Shown here piece by piece: positions 27,224-41,113 of a DNA stretch of 64,000 nucleotides. The stretch spans positions 423,167 through 487,166 of the forward strand of contig VZTG01002328.1 in assembly GCA_013397845.1 (NCBI GenBank), given 5' to 3'. A program made the position numbers and the translations under genes. This DNA is from Melanocharis versteri (Eukaryota > Chordata > Aves > Passeriformes > Melanocharitidae). How positions within the stretch are numbered: position 1 is the stretch's first letter; each line of letters begins with the position of its first letter. Under the pieces are notes generated by a model. That model made no database searches. It had not been told where the DNA came from and saw only the letters and a program-made list of their open reading frames with translations.

Positions 27224-28170
27224 GTCTTACTGCCGCAGCATCCCTTGTATCCCTGGCTTGGGCTTTGGCTTCCTACCAAAAGGCCCTCCGTGACTCCCGC
27301 GATGACAAGAAACCCATCAGTTACATGGCTGTTATAATCCAGTTCTGCTGGCATTTCTTCACGATTGCAGCAAGGGTCATTACTTTTGCTCTGTTTGCGT
27401 CGGTTTTCCAGCTGTACTTTGGGATCTTCATCGTGCTGCACTGGTGCATCATGACCTTCTGGATCGTCCACTGCGAGACAGAGTTTTGCATCACTAAATG
27501 GGAGGAGATAGTTTTCGACATGGTTGTTGGGATAATCTATATCTTCAGCTGGTTCAATGTTAAGGAAGGAAGGACACGCTGTAGGCTTTTCATTTACTAT
27601 TTTGTCATCCTTTTAGAAAACACCGCCTTGAGCGTTCTCTGGTATCTGTACAAGGCCCCTCCAATCTCTGACGCGTTTGCCATACCAGCACTGTGTGTAG
27701 TGTTCAGCAGCTTTTTAACAGGCATTGTTTTTATGCTGATGTACTATGCCTTCTTTCACCCCAATGGACCAAGGTTCGGGCAGTCACCAAGCTGTGCTTG
27801 TGAGGACCCCGCCGCTGCCTTCACCCTTCCCCCAGAAGTGGCCACAAGCACACTACGCTCCATCTCCAACAACCGGAGTGTCACGAGCGAGCGGGATCAA
27901 AAATTTGCGGAGAGGGATGGGTGTGTGCCTGTGTTTCAGGTGAGACCCACTGCACCATCCACACCTTCATCCCGGCCACCAAGGATTGAGGAGTCTGTCA
28001 TTAAAATCGATCTGTTCAGGAACAGGTACCCAGCATGGGAAAGACACGTGTTGGACAGGAGCCTGAGGAAGGCAATCTTAGCGTTTGAATGTTCCCCTGC
28101 TCCTCCACGGCTGCAGTATAAAGATGATGCCCTTATTCAGGAGCGCTTGGAATATGAAACCACATTGTAA
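27224..28170 (+). CDS. XKR4: XKR4 terminal coding exon (XK-related protein 4, C-terminal ~314 residues)
   Basis: XKR4 is a multi-pass plasma-membrane protein of the XK family that scrambles phospholipids, exposing phosphatidylserine during apoptosis. The exon starts after the CCTCCTAG acceptor, with two bases completing a split codon, then reads LTAAASLVSLAWALASYQ and continues in frame to TAA at 28168-28170. There is no start codon here: TTG at 27265 is an internal leucine. Five hydrophobic segments occur at roughly residues 34-61, 63-83, 95-112, 120-142 and 151-177 of the exon product, followed by a cytosolic tail of about 124 residues ending ERLEYETTL. The tail contains DQKFAERDG, which by alignment with the mouse length falls at the caspase-3 site I recall near Asp564. 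The exon accounts for about half of the usual ~650-residue protein; earlier exons are outside the window. No frameshift or stop is seen. Identification rests on very high similarity to mammalian XKR4, recalled and not searched. Confidence 0.97.
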
Positions 28171-28494
28171 ACAAAGCAAAAACACAGCTTGAAGAAGCTC
28201 CAACGTTACAGTCCAAATTAAGGGTTGACAGTAGGGCTGTAGGAACCACTAAACTGCGTACTACAAGTAGAGCAGCGAGCTATAGCGTTTTTAGTCTGGC
28301 TATCATCATGATTATCATTTGATCCACTGTGTGCAGTCTGTCTGCAGGACACTGATACAGCAGCATCATCTGAAAGCCTCAAAAAACCCCAAACCCTGAC
28401 CCACACATACAAATCAGTTACATCAGCTGGGGGAACTCACCCACCACCCCTTACTGCTATGAAACTCTGACTGCACGGTACTTACAATCAAACC

Positions 28495-28500
28495 AATAAA
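28495..28500 (+). terminator. Candidate proximal XKR4 poly(A) signal AATAAA
   Basis: AATAAA lies 325 bp after the XKR4 stop codon. It is followed within 60 nt by a TTTTATTATAG stretch but no strong GT-rich element, so it would be a moderate site giving a short 3' UTR. Confidence 0.4.
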
Positions 28501-31500
28501 AAGGCTCTGACCAGAGCTTTCAACTTTAGCCAGTAGTGCATTTTATTATAGAAATGAATGATTGATATTTCCATAATCAATGGCAAAAACAAAAAAAACC
28601 CCACACCTCTTCAAAAATAACGAAACTGTAGCACACAGTGTTGCTGTTAGGAAAACTGTTTTCTGGGGGAAAAAACAGAAACTTAGTAGTCTTCAACACT
28701 CCCATAAATCAACTATTCAGGTTAGAATAGGTTTGCAAAATAGTTCTTAATTAAAAAGAAACATCATCATGTTTATAAGGCTGTCAATGGAAAATAAACT
28801 AAATTCTGATTAATTAGGTCATTAAAATTAATATTACCAGAACCGTTTGTTTTCTGTGGAATTTCAGTCTTTTTAAAATGCAATTTAACATCTTGATGTT
28901 ATTTTCAACAGAAACTCTATGCAGCTCACCTCTGGTTTTGAGGAGAAATAAGGAGCTCTAGCACGTAGTGATATTCATTAAATGATAATCATGATTCAGT
29001 GTTCAATTTGCAAAAAACAAAGTAAAAGAACAAGGAAGTATAGTTTTCATATTCTAAACTTTTTGGAGGACCCCATTCAGATATTTCGGAAGAAACTACA
29101 AGGAGCTGAACACACTGAAACGTCTCTGTTTCAGGACTGAGAATGCATGATTCAGTGTGTGAATGTATGCAGGTGTGACAAGAGACTGTGACATGCCATA
29201 CCCTTCTAGTGCCAAACATTGTATAACTGCAAGGTTGATATTGCCTGGGGGACACAACGAGTGGCACAAGCCCGACTAGAAAAAGAAGCAGGAAAGACCA
29301 ATCAAGCTCTCAATGTGTAGAGACAGCTCTGATTTTTCCCACCCAAGGTGAAAGTGATGTCTTTTAAAGGCTTTCAGCCACCTCTTAGTAAGTATATTCA
29401 CTGAAGTATAATATAAACAAGTTATGTGGAAGAGCCTCTTCTGCCTGTTCAAGACTGGTGTCCAGACGTGTCTAAAAATTACATTGAATCTCTTGTAATG
29501 GAGTGCTTTTGCTGCAAGTTTTTGGGTTTTAAATACCTCCCTAAATCTAGTTAATGGTATTATCCTTTATGTTAAAAGTATCCCCTGATGGTGCTTTCAG
29601 ATGCATTAAAGGTGCAAGTCAAAATTTGACAGTATTTTTTTTAAAGCTGGTGCAGAGTGAAAAACTCATGGATTATTTCAATATTTTTGTAAAGTAAAAA
29701 TATGATATAAAAGGTTACTTTTTATAAACCTCAAATCTTTTAATACATTTCATTCTCTTTATAGCTTAGATTTTAAGAATTGGTCCATGAATTTTATCAA
29801 ATGGCTTTTGCAGGTTGACATAAACCTGGTTTTCACACATTATGGATTTGTTTTGCAGTGTAATGCCATATGAAAGCCTACATGGGTACTTTTAGAATAC
29901 TCTATATAAACTGTGGATCCTGCTTCAAATGTAAGTGGCTTGTAAAGACACCAAGTGATTCCATGAGAAACAATTTGCTATAACTATTTCCATCCATTTT
30001 AGGAGAGCGAAGCAGAACTGAAGAGTTACTGTTGTAAATGGCATTGTCAGGATGGAGAAGACCTGATAATTGGTATTGTAATCTTCACTGTCAGATATAT
30101 CCAGTGTAGTCACTGCTGTGTATGCTGCTGGGTAAATTTCTGTCTTTCCTATTACAAATATTTGTACTATGAAACGGCCAAGGTTACACAGACGATGTTT
30201 ATTTGTATGCGTTCAATTAGCCATTTTTAATGTTGACTTTTTTTATTAGCGAAATGTTCGATATCTGTTGTTCTTTGCTGGGGCGAGTTCCTCAAAACAA
30301 AAATCTGTGGAAGTGCAGGAATCTGCAAGGCAGAGGGAACTTTCCACAGATCAGAAAACACCTATGCTTTGGGGGTTTCTTAGGTATTTTCGAATTAAGC
30401 AATGGCCGACTGCCTCTACAAAATTTTTTTAAATAAAACAAATCTTTGATAGTCTAAACCTGAAGCTTTTTACAAAGTGACTACCCTTTTCTTCATGGAG
30501 ATATAGCTGATTATTCAGAGAAAAGCACTTATGTTTTGTCAGAAAATATACCACTGCAAGAACTGCTAAAAAAAAGATTTGGGGAGCAAGTCCTTTGTCC
30601 TTTCATATTCAATAGACCTTTCACTCCAGAATCAAATTCTAGTTCACACAAGGGAATTGCTGTTTTTTCTTTACAAAGAAGGAAAATGTAAGCTCTGTGA
30701 TCCAAGATGTGAGGGTTTCTTTTGGAAACAGTTTGATGTGTTGGCTGCTGTTTTAACAGCTTGGAAATTGAAGCCTGAGTGAGGCACAGTGGGCAGCCTT
30801 CTCAAGCTTCAGTCTCCCAGCAGCACCTCCTGGGGAGAGGGGCAGCACCGCTGCTGTCAGCGAGGCTCTTCCTCTTCTGATGTCCCTCTCATCCTCATGC
30901 TCTTCCTCAGAGCTGTGAGCCCCTTGGTCAGGCTTACAGAATTGAAGAAAAGTTGCTTGGTATGGAATTTAAAGAGTTAAGGTCTTCACCAGTGCTTGCA
31001 TTGCAAGGTTTCTGAAGAAGGTTTGGGATGAGCTTGTTTGATTTGCTCCTGTTTGGTTTTGGAAGGAAGGACACAGAGGTGTTATTTATCCACGTGGTTT
31101 TTCATGCCTGGCATTTATTTTCTTTACCCTCATGGCATTTTTAATTTTTCTAATGAATGTTTGCAAAAATGTTTATCTTAAGCAAACTACTGCAGGGTGT
31201 GAGTGCAGACTGACATATATATGTGTGTATATTTATATATATGCAGCACTACATCTATACACCTTGTCCTCAGAATTCAATCCAGCTGTTTGAGGCAGGG
31301 GTAGAAGTTATTATACACTGGGTCAAAATTTGCTCTCCAAAATCTTGCTCTCTTACATGCATAACATCAGTGTTACTTGCACTGAGAATAGGGCAGCGAC
31401 TGAAATCTAAACACTCTGACGACTACATGGAAAGTTTCCTAATTTGCATTGCTGTGAGTAGTCACATTAAAAGCTGTAAGAATTTTTTGTAGAAATTGCC

Positions 31501-31598
31501 AAGATTAAACATAGTCCATGTTGAAATTCCATTATGGCCTTATGGACAATTAATAATCAATATGCACTATTCTTTTTGCCACAGACAGTTCTAAAATC

Positions 31599-31641
31599 AA
31601 TAAAGTTCAACTGAGACAGCAATAGCAAAAAAAAAAAAAAA
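31599..31641 (+). other. AATAAA followed by a 15-nt A tract
   Basis: AATAAA at 31599-31604 is followed 22 nt later by 15 adenines (31627-31641). This is the arrangement left by a retroposed polyadenylated RNA. It may equally be a real poly(A) signal next to a genomic A-run. I do not recognise any gene in the sequence upstream, so neither reading is firm. Confidence 0.35.
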
Positions 31642-34600
31642 TACTTGTAAAAAAACCAAACTTTTGCTTTTGAAATAATGAAAATATCAGGCCTTTTAAA
31701 TTTCATATCAGAATACAGGAAAATAAAAAAGTTCATATTTTCATACTTATATTCCAGTAAAGAAAAGCAATCACATCTATTTGTTAGAAGTAAGACTTAT
31801 GAGAGCATTGTTCTAATGAACCAAACAAACTTACCAGCAGACATAGTGGTAATTTATCTGGTTAAAGACTTGGTCCTAAAATTTTGAGAGTTGTGGATTT
31901 TTCTGTTGCAGAAATGACAATTCAACTACTATCACTAATTAAATAAAGAAAAGGTAATGTATACCCATGTTCATTCAGAAAACATGTAAGAAAATGTAAG
32001 AGAAAACTTTTTATTTCTTTTAAAACTATTTCTTCTGTAATAGGATAATTTTTCTTAAAAAATTTCTTTAGAAATACGTGCAATACTTTCTTTCCATGCA
32101 TATTTAATAATGAAAAAAACTAATTTCCAACTTTGTTTATGTCAATTTAAATATGCTTCTTATGACAGAACAATGTTTCTTTGCTTGGGTTATATGGATT
32201 TGGTGGCATATATACAATATTTTCATTGTCAAATCAACAAATTTTCTATTAATTAATTTTTATAAAATTGGAGAAAATTTTCCTTCCAAAATTTAATGCT
32301 AGGCCTCATCTGCCTGATTTTGTAAACTTTTAAGCAGAGGAGGAAAATTACAATTTTATTGGAGATTTAATTTTTAATATGTGGTGTATATTTATTAAAT
32401 CTGTATTAGTTTAAAACATACAATGGTCTTGCCAATACATCATTATCTCCATGAAAGAGCAATTCATAAGTGGTACTAAAAGTAGAAGCGATGCTTTATT
32501 TGGAAAGGGACTCCCAGTCATGCAATATGTTCATTTACTTTTTATTGGCCAGTAAATATTCACAACTAGACTGTTGGGTGTTTTAGAACACAAATTAAAC
32601 GATTTTGAAGTGTTTGCGATTTGATCGTATCACTCCAAAGGAGCCTTAAAAGTGGCACTGTACTGAGTTTTAGTTGGCTCTGCCAGTGATTCAGCTTCCA
32701 AAGCCACTGCCCCTTCTCTGCTCCCTGCCTGAAGTTGTGCAATCCAGAGTGGCTGAGATGCTGTGGTTTGCTCTGCACCCCCTGCACTGCCTGCACAATG
32801 CCAAGGAAAAGACTTCAGCAGATTCCTGGGGTCCTGCTGCTGCCTCTCTTACTCCTGTGCAGGGTGGGAAGCAGGGTAAAATGCCTCTGTGCATCCATCA
32901 AAGCAAGCCTATTTAAGTTAAGCCCCTACAAGATGTGTGTGATGAAAATAATCATAACACATGTCCATGAATCTGCGAGCCCAACACCGCAATCGCTAAT
33001 TCTGCAGTATAACAATGCAGGACATGGGAAGAATTGTCTAAATACATGATAAGCCATTTAATTTTGCTAATTGTAGCAATTAGACTAGCTCACATGAAAC
33101 CCATGCTCTCAGCAGAAAGCCAAATGGAGTAAGTGGCAAACAGCCATTTGTGTACCAGAAACACTAAGTTATCAAATCCTCCCTTGATGGTTTATTGAAC
33201 TATGTCTTTCCATTACAGCATTGAATCCATTCTTCCTTATTCTGATAAAAGTGATAAATTGCAAAATGAGAACAGATTCTTTTAAATCTGGGAATAAAAT
33301 AATAAAAAAAGACACAACAGATTACTGCAGTTCACATGTAGAGATTTTTTAAAACAAATTCTGCCATCATTTTCACTTGGCTGCAAATTGCTGAGTGATC
33401 TGCTTCTGAGACGATTTCTCACATCTGGTATGAGCAGACTTCATTACAGGAGAGACAGAGATGACATTAAAAAGCCTCGTTCATGCAAAGTTAGGGGAAT
33501 GGTGTCACTGATGAAGAGATCATTTACAAAGCTGTTTTAACACGAGGGATCCCCTGGCACCATTTGTTTTACCTCAGTGACCTCAGTGCAGGACTTTGGT
33601 GAGATTTCTTCACTTGTATGAATAGGTCAAAATGAGGCCCTGGCCTAGAGTGAACTACATGAATTCAGACCGTGATAGTGGAAGTCTCCACCTCTTCATT
33701 CCAAACTGAACTCAGCTGGAGATTTGCTTAATGCTAAAAAGCCTGCACATCACTTGGCTCAACCTGAAACACATACGCTAAACTTAGTGCTGACTCAGCA
33801 TGAAAGAAAGATTTCTTATTCTTTCCTTTTCAGTGCAAGCATTCAAGAATATACCCACTTTGACAGAGTTGCTATTTTGTGATCCTTTTAAGAAGATTTT
33901 GAAAAATGTCTCTGAAACCAGTAATTTCCAGTGATTCTTACAAAAGTCAATTCCTAACCAGCACATTCATTAAAAGGAACTTTTTCTACCTGTGTAAGCT
34001 TGGCTCCTGTACTTACATTTTGCTCTAAATGCTTAGCATTTCATTCTTACGCAGAGGATCTTATATACCCGTTAGTAAACCGTGTGCCTACTCTGAATCC
34101 TAGGGCAAAGAGAACAGATATGCAAGAGGCAGGGCAAAAAGTCCTCTTCAGCACACTTATGGGGTGATTTGCTTGACCCAGAGAAGTCAAAGAGAAGATT
34201 GTGTACAACAGGCTTATACATATAGTTGCTATATTTGTTGGTAGAGATTTACAAGAAATTGTGATATAAGTGACCAACTAATAGAAAAATCAAATCTCAA
34301 CTTCTGCATGCAAGGCAGCATAAAATAAAATCAGCCAAGAAACTTCAAAGTGTAACCAAAAATCTCATTTCAAAGAATGGTCGGGATAAATTTAAAAATG
34401 TAACAGATTTGTCCATGTAACTAAATGCTCCATTCATAGAAAGAAAGATACGACTGCTGTGAGTACTAATGTTTTCTCTATCTGTAGGTTTCAGCCTATT
34501 ATTTCAGATAACTTTGGAAGCAATTGCTTCTGGCATGCTGCAGCTCTAGGAATGCAAGCAGCTTTTCTACACAAGATCTGTTCTGCTATAGGAAAGTCCA

Positions 34601-35340
34601 CATCCTTTTAACAAAGTGTTGAGCTTGGGGTAGTTTCTTGCACTGAACTAAACCTCACTAAAGCGTTTTTAGCATGAAATAGGTGTGTCCACTCAGCCAC
34701 CTAGTGTGTAACGGTACTGCAAAACAGAATTTCACAGATTAGTGATTTCCTCGAGGTAAAAAAGCTGCTAGTTGAATGTCTAGAAGAGCCTGCAGAGACA
34801 GAACACAGTGCCAAGGCTGTACTTGTGTGCTACAACTCTGCTCAGGGCAAGGCCTGGTCATATTCCAGCGCTCTCTTCCCCACCTCATGCACCAAAGAGC
34901 CCACAAAAGAGAGGAAAACCATGTGCATGGGCTGGATGAAAGCCACAACACTTGGGGAGGAACCAGGTATCTGTCACATTGCAGCACAGGCGCAGAGGTC
35001 GGCTCAGGCACGTCGGGGGTCTCAGACTTGTACTGTGTTCCTCCAAACTGCTCTAACTAGGAGCTCCTGAACATTTTTAATGCCAAATGTGCAAGGACCT
35101 AAAATTTGCCTCCAGTACTTGGTCAGATACAACTTGGTCTTCACAACACAAAGTTAGCTCAGCTCCTATCTCCCACCTAAGCCTGCCAGGATCCTCCGAG
35201 CAGGTATTCTCCTGCCCATCTCACCTAAAGGAGCTGGGTCCTCTGTGGTGCTATCAGATGGAGCTTTGCACAGAAATACTCATGAGGGCTTTTCCAGCAG
35301 TCAATTGGTGGTAAGCAGAGACCAAGGGGAGAGCCAGATG

Positions 35341-35401
35341 CAGTGATCTCTTTGGCTAGCAGTGATCTCTTTGGCTAGCAGTGATTTATCTCTTTAGCTA
35401 C
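35341..35401. repeat. 19 bp tandem repeat, two exact copies plus one degenerate
   Basis: CAGTGATCTCTTTGGCTAG is present exactly at 35341-35359 and 35360-35378. A third copy at 35379-35401 carries a 4 nt insertion and one substitution. It is a minisatellite-like local duplication. Confidence 0.9.
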
Positions 35402-36184
35402 TATCTCTCAGGGGAAGGATATAGGGCTGCGTGCTGGTGAGGAGAAGGGAAATGATCCCTGCCTCATATTCTGAACTGTTCTTCCTCTTTGTGGAAAATG
35501 TAAATGTGGACATACAAATGTAGATGTGTGCAGTGTAGACATACTTCTAGTGTTTTGACATGTTCACTCCCTTTAGTGTTGAGGACCCTGAAATTGTTGA
35601 GCACATTCAGTGCCACTGCCTACGCCCAGCCAGAGTAATGTCTGCAGTAAATATCTGCAGCAGAAGCAAAACCACTTTACTCACCTTCCGACCTGATCAA
35701 AAGCTGTATGAACATGGTTAGCACTGTGACAAAGCCTGAATCTCTACATGCTGCCTTGAATCAGGTCTATTAATGCACTGTGTGCTGCTCTGGCCATGTG
35801 CACCTGGTTTTTCTTTGGAGCTCAGGCAGACTTTGCACAGACACCAGAGCTACACTTGTAGCTTATTTGTAGTTTCCTGAGCCCAAGTTTCATACACTTT
35901 GAGATCCCAGTTCCTTTGCCAAACAAAGATCAGTTTGGGCTGAGCAAAGGGCAAAAAGGCTCTGTGCTATCTAGCAAAGCATGTGGAGCAGACATGGTTT
36001 CTCTGGATGGTACATTTGAACCACAGTTGTGTGCAAATTGCCCACATTATGGTGAATACAAGACATTCAGTGTCTACAGCATGCTATAATGAATACTCTC
36101 TGTGAAAGTGTTTGGTTTTATCATAATCAAAATAGTAGGATCTTATCTCATGCTTGGGAGCAAATTCACAGTTTCAAATGCATT

Positions 36185-36240
36185 TATATATATATATATA
36201 TACGTGTGTGTGTATATATATATGTGTGTGTGTGTGTGTG
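36185..36240. repeat. Alternating TA/TG dinucleotide tract
   Basis: Fifty-six bases alternate pyrimidine-purine without interruption: a (TA)n block, a CG step, (TG)n, (TA)n and a final (TG)n block. Such tracts are microsatellites and can adopt left-handed (Z) DNA. It lies in the possible XKR4 3' UTR. A spurious 91-codon frame reads through it as a YIYIY/VCVCV repeat. Confidence 0.92.
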
Positions 36241-39200
36241 TTTGTGTATACACACGACAGTGAGTCCTGAGATTCTATTAGGATTCAATCTTACAATTCA
36301 TTTAAATCTTAAGCCTAAAACAAAAAAAGGATCAGGAACATTGTCATCAAGAATAACCAAGTGATAAATGCAAAAAAGAAAATCATATTGTTGGAAAATA
36401 CATTCTAGTCATTATTGGAAACAGCCTTGCAATTTAGTGTGCCAGCACTTTAACAAAAAGTTATGAAGAAAATATGTCTAATGCTATATTTCATATCTTA
36501 AATATTTTGGTAAAAGAATAGAGCAGGGATAATTGTGTAAAATAAAAAATACTTATCACATTTACTTAATCAAGAAAAATAAAACAATCATACAGAAATA
36601 TGGCAAAGAGATCAATTAAACTTTTTTTCGTGTAATGTAATGTTGGTTGTATTTGTTTCACTATCAGTTATCATTGTCAGTAGTTTATGAAGGAAGTAAC
36701 CTGCAATATTAGGACGGTTTACTTGCATTTTTACTGAAGAACACTAAGGGGGTTTGTTATCCAACACATACGCAGTTTCCTGGTGCAAGCTGTTGGAAGG
36801 AAAGACTTGCTTTTGCACAGATTACGTACTGAGTATAAATTACAAATGCATGTATTTGAAAATGATACTCCTGTCAATTTAAGTGTACCATACATATTCA
36901 GTAACTATTTCTGAAATTCTAACTACTGATGCTTTTTTCAATATGTTCTGCATTATTACGTGTCAATCCCAGACTGGTTCTTAGACAATATTTGATGAGA
37001 ATTAATTTTAAATATTATGAGGCTGAGGAAGATACTACCAGCCAGTGAAGGCACTTGCTTCTCTGAAGTCCAGATGTATGTCTAGAGTTCCTGCCCAGTG
37101 TCACCATTCAGCATTAAGGACAAAGTTTGAAAAAACTAGTAGGTTTCCAAGGAGATCTGATTGATGGACAGAGAGATCTAAAATTGTCATGACAGAGGAG
37201 AAGTTCAAGAGTAGTCGCTAATGACTTTTGACGTTATGCCCTGGATCTCCACTTTGGGACACACATCGTCCTCCTGTCAGCCGGCATCCATGTGTGCTGT
37301 GATCGCTCCTGGCACCAGCACTGTGGTGTTCACTCTGGCTGAAAGTGAAGGCAAAGTAGGCAGCTTGTTTCCAGCTCCAGCTCTCCCTGGGTTATTGGGC
37401 TGTCCCACGGCACATATTTCACTGAGAACACTTCAGCTTTTGGTGAGATTGCCACACCAATCTGGGCAGGATTTAGCCTTTAGATAGCACTGTATGGACA
37501 ATGAAAAATCTTCCTTTGTCAGCAGAGAGGGCAGCTGCCACTATTTATAGTCACAAAGTGCCAACATATTGTCATGTATTTGTGGTTGCTATCGATTTCT
37601 CTTTTTTTATTTTATTGGAACTGCTTGGAACTTGTCGAGCTGTTCCTAGGCTGATTTGCAGCTAATTAATTCAACAGACATTTTTAATCTTGCAAATCTG
37701 TGGCTTGTAATACAGTAATCAAGGTCCTGTGAGCAAACATTAATCAGTTCAGGAGGGAAAAAAGAAAAAGCCATTGTTAGCTGTGTTCAGTGAGATGCCC
37801 ACACTGGAAAGAGAGATCTAGAAGAAATGCAACATCAGTAAATTCATCCTAGCTAAGCTTTCATCATTCATCTTGTGAAGCATTTATCTATTTGATTTGT
37901 TCCATACATGCAAGGAGTTGTATTTTAAAGAGGATTGCTAGGGTTGAGACAGCTTTAGTTACCATCAATGTGAAACTGGCCAAATTTCCTTCTGGCCATT
38001 TTTTCATCTTATCAGCCAAAAAGTCATTCTATCCAGCATCAGTACCATTTCATTTTTGAGATGACTGTACTGATAGTGCAACTGTTCATCCTGGAGAAAT
38101 TACTGTAACAAAAAACATACTGCATTTAGCAACAGCTCTAAGAACTGGGTGGATGAATGAAGAAAATATTGGTTTTCATTGCTTTTAACACACAGGTGGA
38201 TTTTAGCTACTTTGACATGAAACAGAAGGTAAAAAAAAATGCTGTTTACAGAGATATCTGAATAATGGAAGGCTTGTGATTAGCAAAGCACTTAAATATT
38301 TTCATCATCAGAAAGAGTGTAGGTTAGTACACTCACAGTTTTATAAAAATCAGCAAGAATGAGTGGGTGGTTTAACATTTAACTTAACTCTGGTACTTGT
38401 AGGAACACAATTACAGCAACGTGGGACTCAGCAAGAGCTCTGGCTTCGGACCCTCCTGATACAGAATTTTCAGGTGGGATTATGTCACAGCCCCCTCCAG
38501 TCAGGCTGCACAGGGCACACGTTTGTAATCTGTACACATGTTTTATTGTGGAAGCATCTCCTCTAGTGACCTTAGCGAGGAGCCAGAGATCAAAAAGACA
38601 CAAAAGCAAAACGATGATTCCTCTGGTCAAGATTAAGAGATGTTTGTGGAACACTGTGGAAAAGCTGCCCCTGCTGTTTCAGTGGATAAAAGGAGGAGCA
38701 GAGTCTTTTAACAGCAAAAAAACCCCAAACTCAAACCAGCAAGCCTTGATGCCAATACACTATTTACGGTGCAACTGCTCTCTCCTCTGGGAAAGAGGTT
38801 GACTGAGAAAATTCTTGACGTGTTACAAATTAACTGAAACACACAGGCAGACAGTGAAAGATACTTCTTAGATATAACTTTGTTGCTATTGACAGGAGTT
38901 GTTTATTAGAGCTAAGATACAGAAGTGTCTCAAACTAAGGCCTAGGAGAGAAGTATTTTGTATGGCACTTACGCCAGAAATTGTTAAATTTAGAAATGAT
39001 AGATCTTTATAATAGATTGTGGGTCAGAGAACCTTACTGCCTTCTTTATGGAGGATAAATCTCAGATGGCTTCCACAAAAAATATAAGGTTTAAAATAGG
39101 CTCAGAAGATGGTCTTTTCTGTATATGAAGTATTACAGGCTTGGTGTTGTTCAACTGGTTGTGCATTTTCTCATGCTCTCAATTTCTCACCCAGTACATC

Positions 39201-41079
39201 CATGGGCAAACAGTGGATTTGCAGGTGCATGTTCCTTTATTGTTAACAGTCCTCACATCTGCTTCTTCTTGCACAGCTGAGGAACACATGCATGGCACCG
39301 TGCGAAGGCACAGAGCAGGAAAAAAATAGAGAAGATGGAGATCAGTAGATGTGGTAGAAGCCTTAAAATTAGGAAAGAGCTGTGAAGCTTTATAGTAGGT
39401 GGGCCTTCATAGCTTTTGTTCATGCTCAGGTATTCTGCCACTCAGCTCTTCACGGAAATTACTGCTGAAAGACTTCCAGCTATATTAGATGTTATCACCA
39501 ATTCTTGCTTGTTTAGTAGCAGAAACAGCCTCATCCTGACTTCAGTAGAAAACACTGTGGAGTTATCCATAACCTCATGCATGATCTGTAAGTGTAGCAT
39601 ATCATGATAGGTCTGTTTTCCTCAAAGATTTACTCAGAAAGGTTGGCAAAGTTTACTAGATACTGTTCTGATGTTTTTCCTTGCTTCCATTTTTCTCTTA
39701 TGCTTATGATTCTCATATGCAAACCTCACCAATGAGGAAAGGCAATGCTCAGGTTATCTAAGAAACTTTCTTTTCTCATGTCATAGTACAAAACTCAAAA
39801 ATTCCCTTGTGTTACACCTGGCTATGGGATAACTTCTATAGTTAAGGTGGAAAACCGAGTTAAAAATGCAAACACTGAAGTAATTTTCCCAATTGCAAAG
39901 CAGGAATTTTATTAAAGACAGTTGTCATATCTTTATTTTACTTCAGTTCAGCTGATTTTACTTCATCATTCCACAGCCTTGGTATATGCCCATAGCAACC
40001 TAAAAACCAGTATCTTTTTTTTTGAGGTAATTTCTGACTCGCAGAACAATCCCTAATAGGGATCATGTTGGATTAGCAAGCAAGGATCTGCCATTCCACT
40101 GCAGTTCTTCTTTAACAGGACTGTAGTTCCTTTAAATCAATTCCCATTGATTCTCAAGGGCAGAAACTGTCCCCTGAGTAATTTGTTCCACTTGAGGGGA
40201 CAGATATTTTGCTGTCTATTCTCTGAGTTCTGTATTATTAACAAGCTAATGTTTATTCTAACAAATGAGAATCACTGTATTTTCCTGCAGGTGCCATTCT
40301 GTGTATAAAACTGCCTCAACAGTGGCAGCCGCCTCTGTTGTTCTTCCCATGCTGGCTCACCTGCCTCTTTAATCAAATGTTAGCTTAACAATTGTTATTT
40401 CACATGCTGCAGAGCCAGGCAAAACCCAGTTTGACTTCTGGATTTGACCTGTGGCATTAGCAAATGGGAGATTCATCTTCTCACTGTAAGCCGAGGGCAT
40501 TGGGAATGGTACCCTCTGGGACGCAATAAACGCGGTTCATTATCATATTGGTTCTATAGCAATTTTCCAGAGTGCAGCTGTGCTTTGAAACTTTGTGCAG
40601 CTCTCTCTAATCTACTTTCTTAAAAAAAAATAGAAAAAAAGGGAAAAAAAAGTAAAACCAACTGTTAATTGTTCTTCCTCAGCACACACTGTTCTCTTGA
40701 AATTTGCAATGTGCAAAGAGCGTGTCAGCTAATTCACATTGGATATTTCAAATGGTTCCTACAAAATATATTAATTAACCCAGAACTAATTAAAAAGAGC
40801 ATATTCTTCATTCATTACAACAAAATATATACTCAGATAAGGCTAACTAATTTGTGTCTTCTTTCACCCTCTATTTCTTAACATACAGAACTCCAAGTCT
40901 GTTTTTCAGGTTGACTGGTGGATTTGTTTCGTTTGGGGAAACGTGCAAAAGTGTTTCTAGGGTATTAGTAAAACAAGGGGAGCCTTCCAAAGCAATTTCA
41001 CATGAGGCAAATGATCCTAAAAGACAGACTTGATAACAGCTGTGCTTACAAAACCATCTTCAAAAATCTACAGCTAAGC

Positions 41080-41113
41080 AAAACAAACAAACAAACAAAC
41101 AAACAAAAAAAAA
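41080..41113. repeat. (AAAC)n simple repeat
   Basis: About six AAAC units are followed by an A-run. No element body precedes it. Confidence 0.9.

Noticed and set aside
27220..27943. Frames on the minus strand and in other plus frames over the XKR4 exon
   Set aside because: They are shadows of the strongly conserved XKR4 coding frame.
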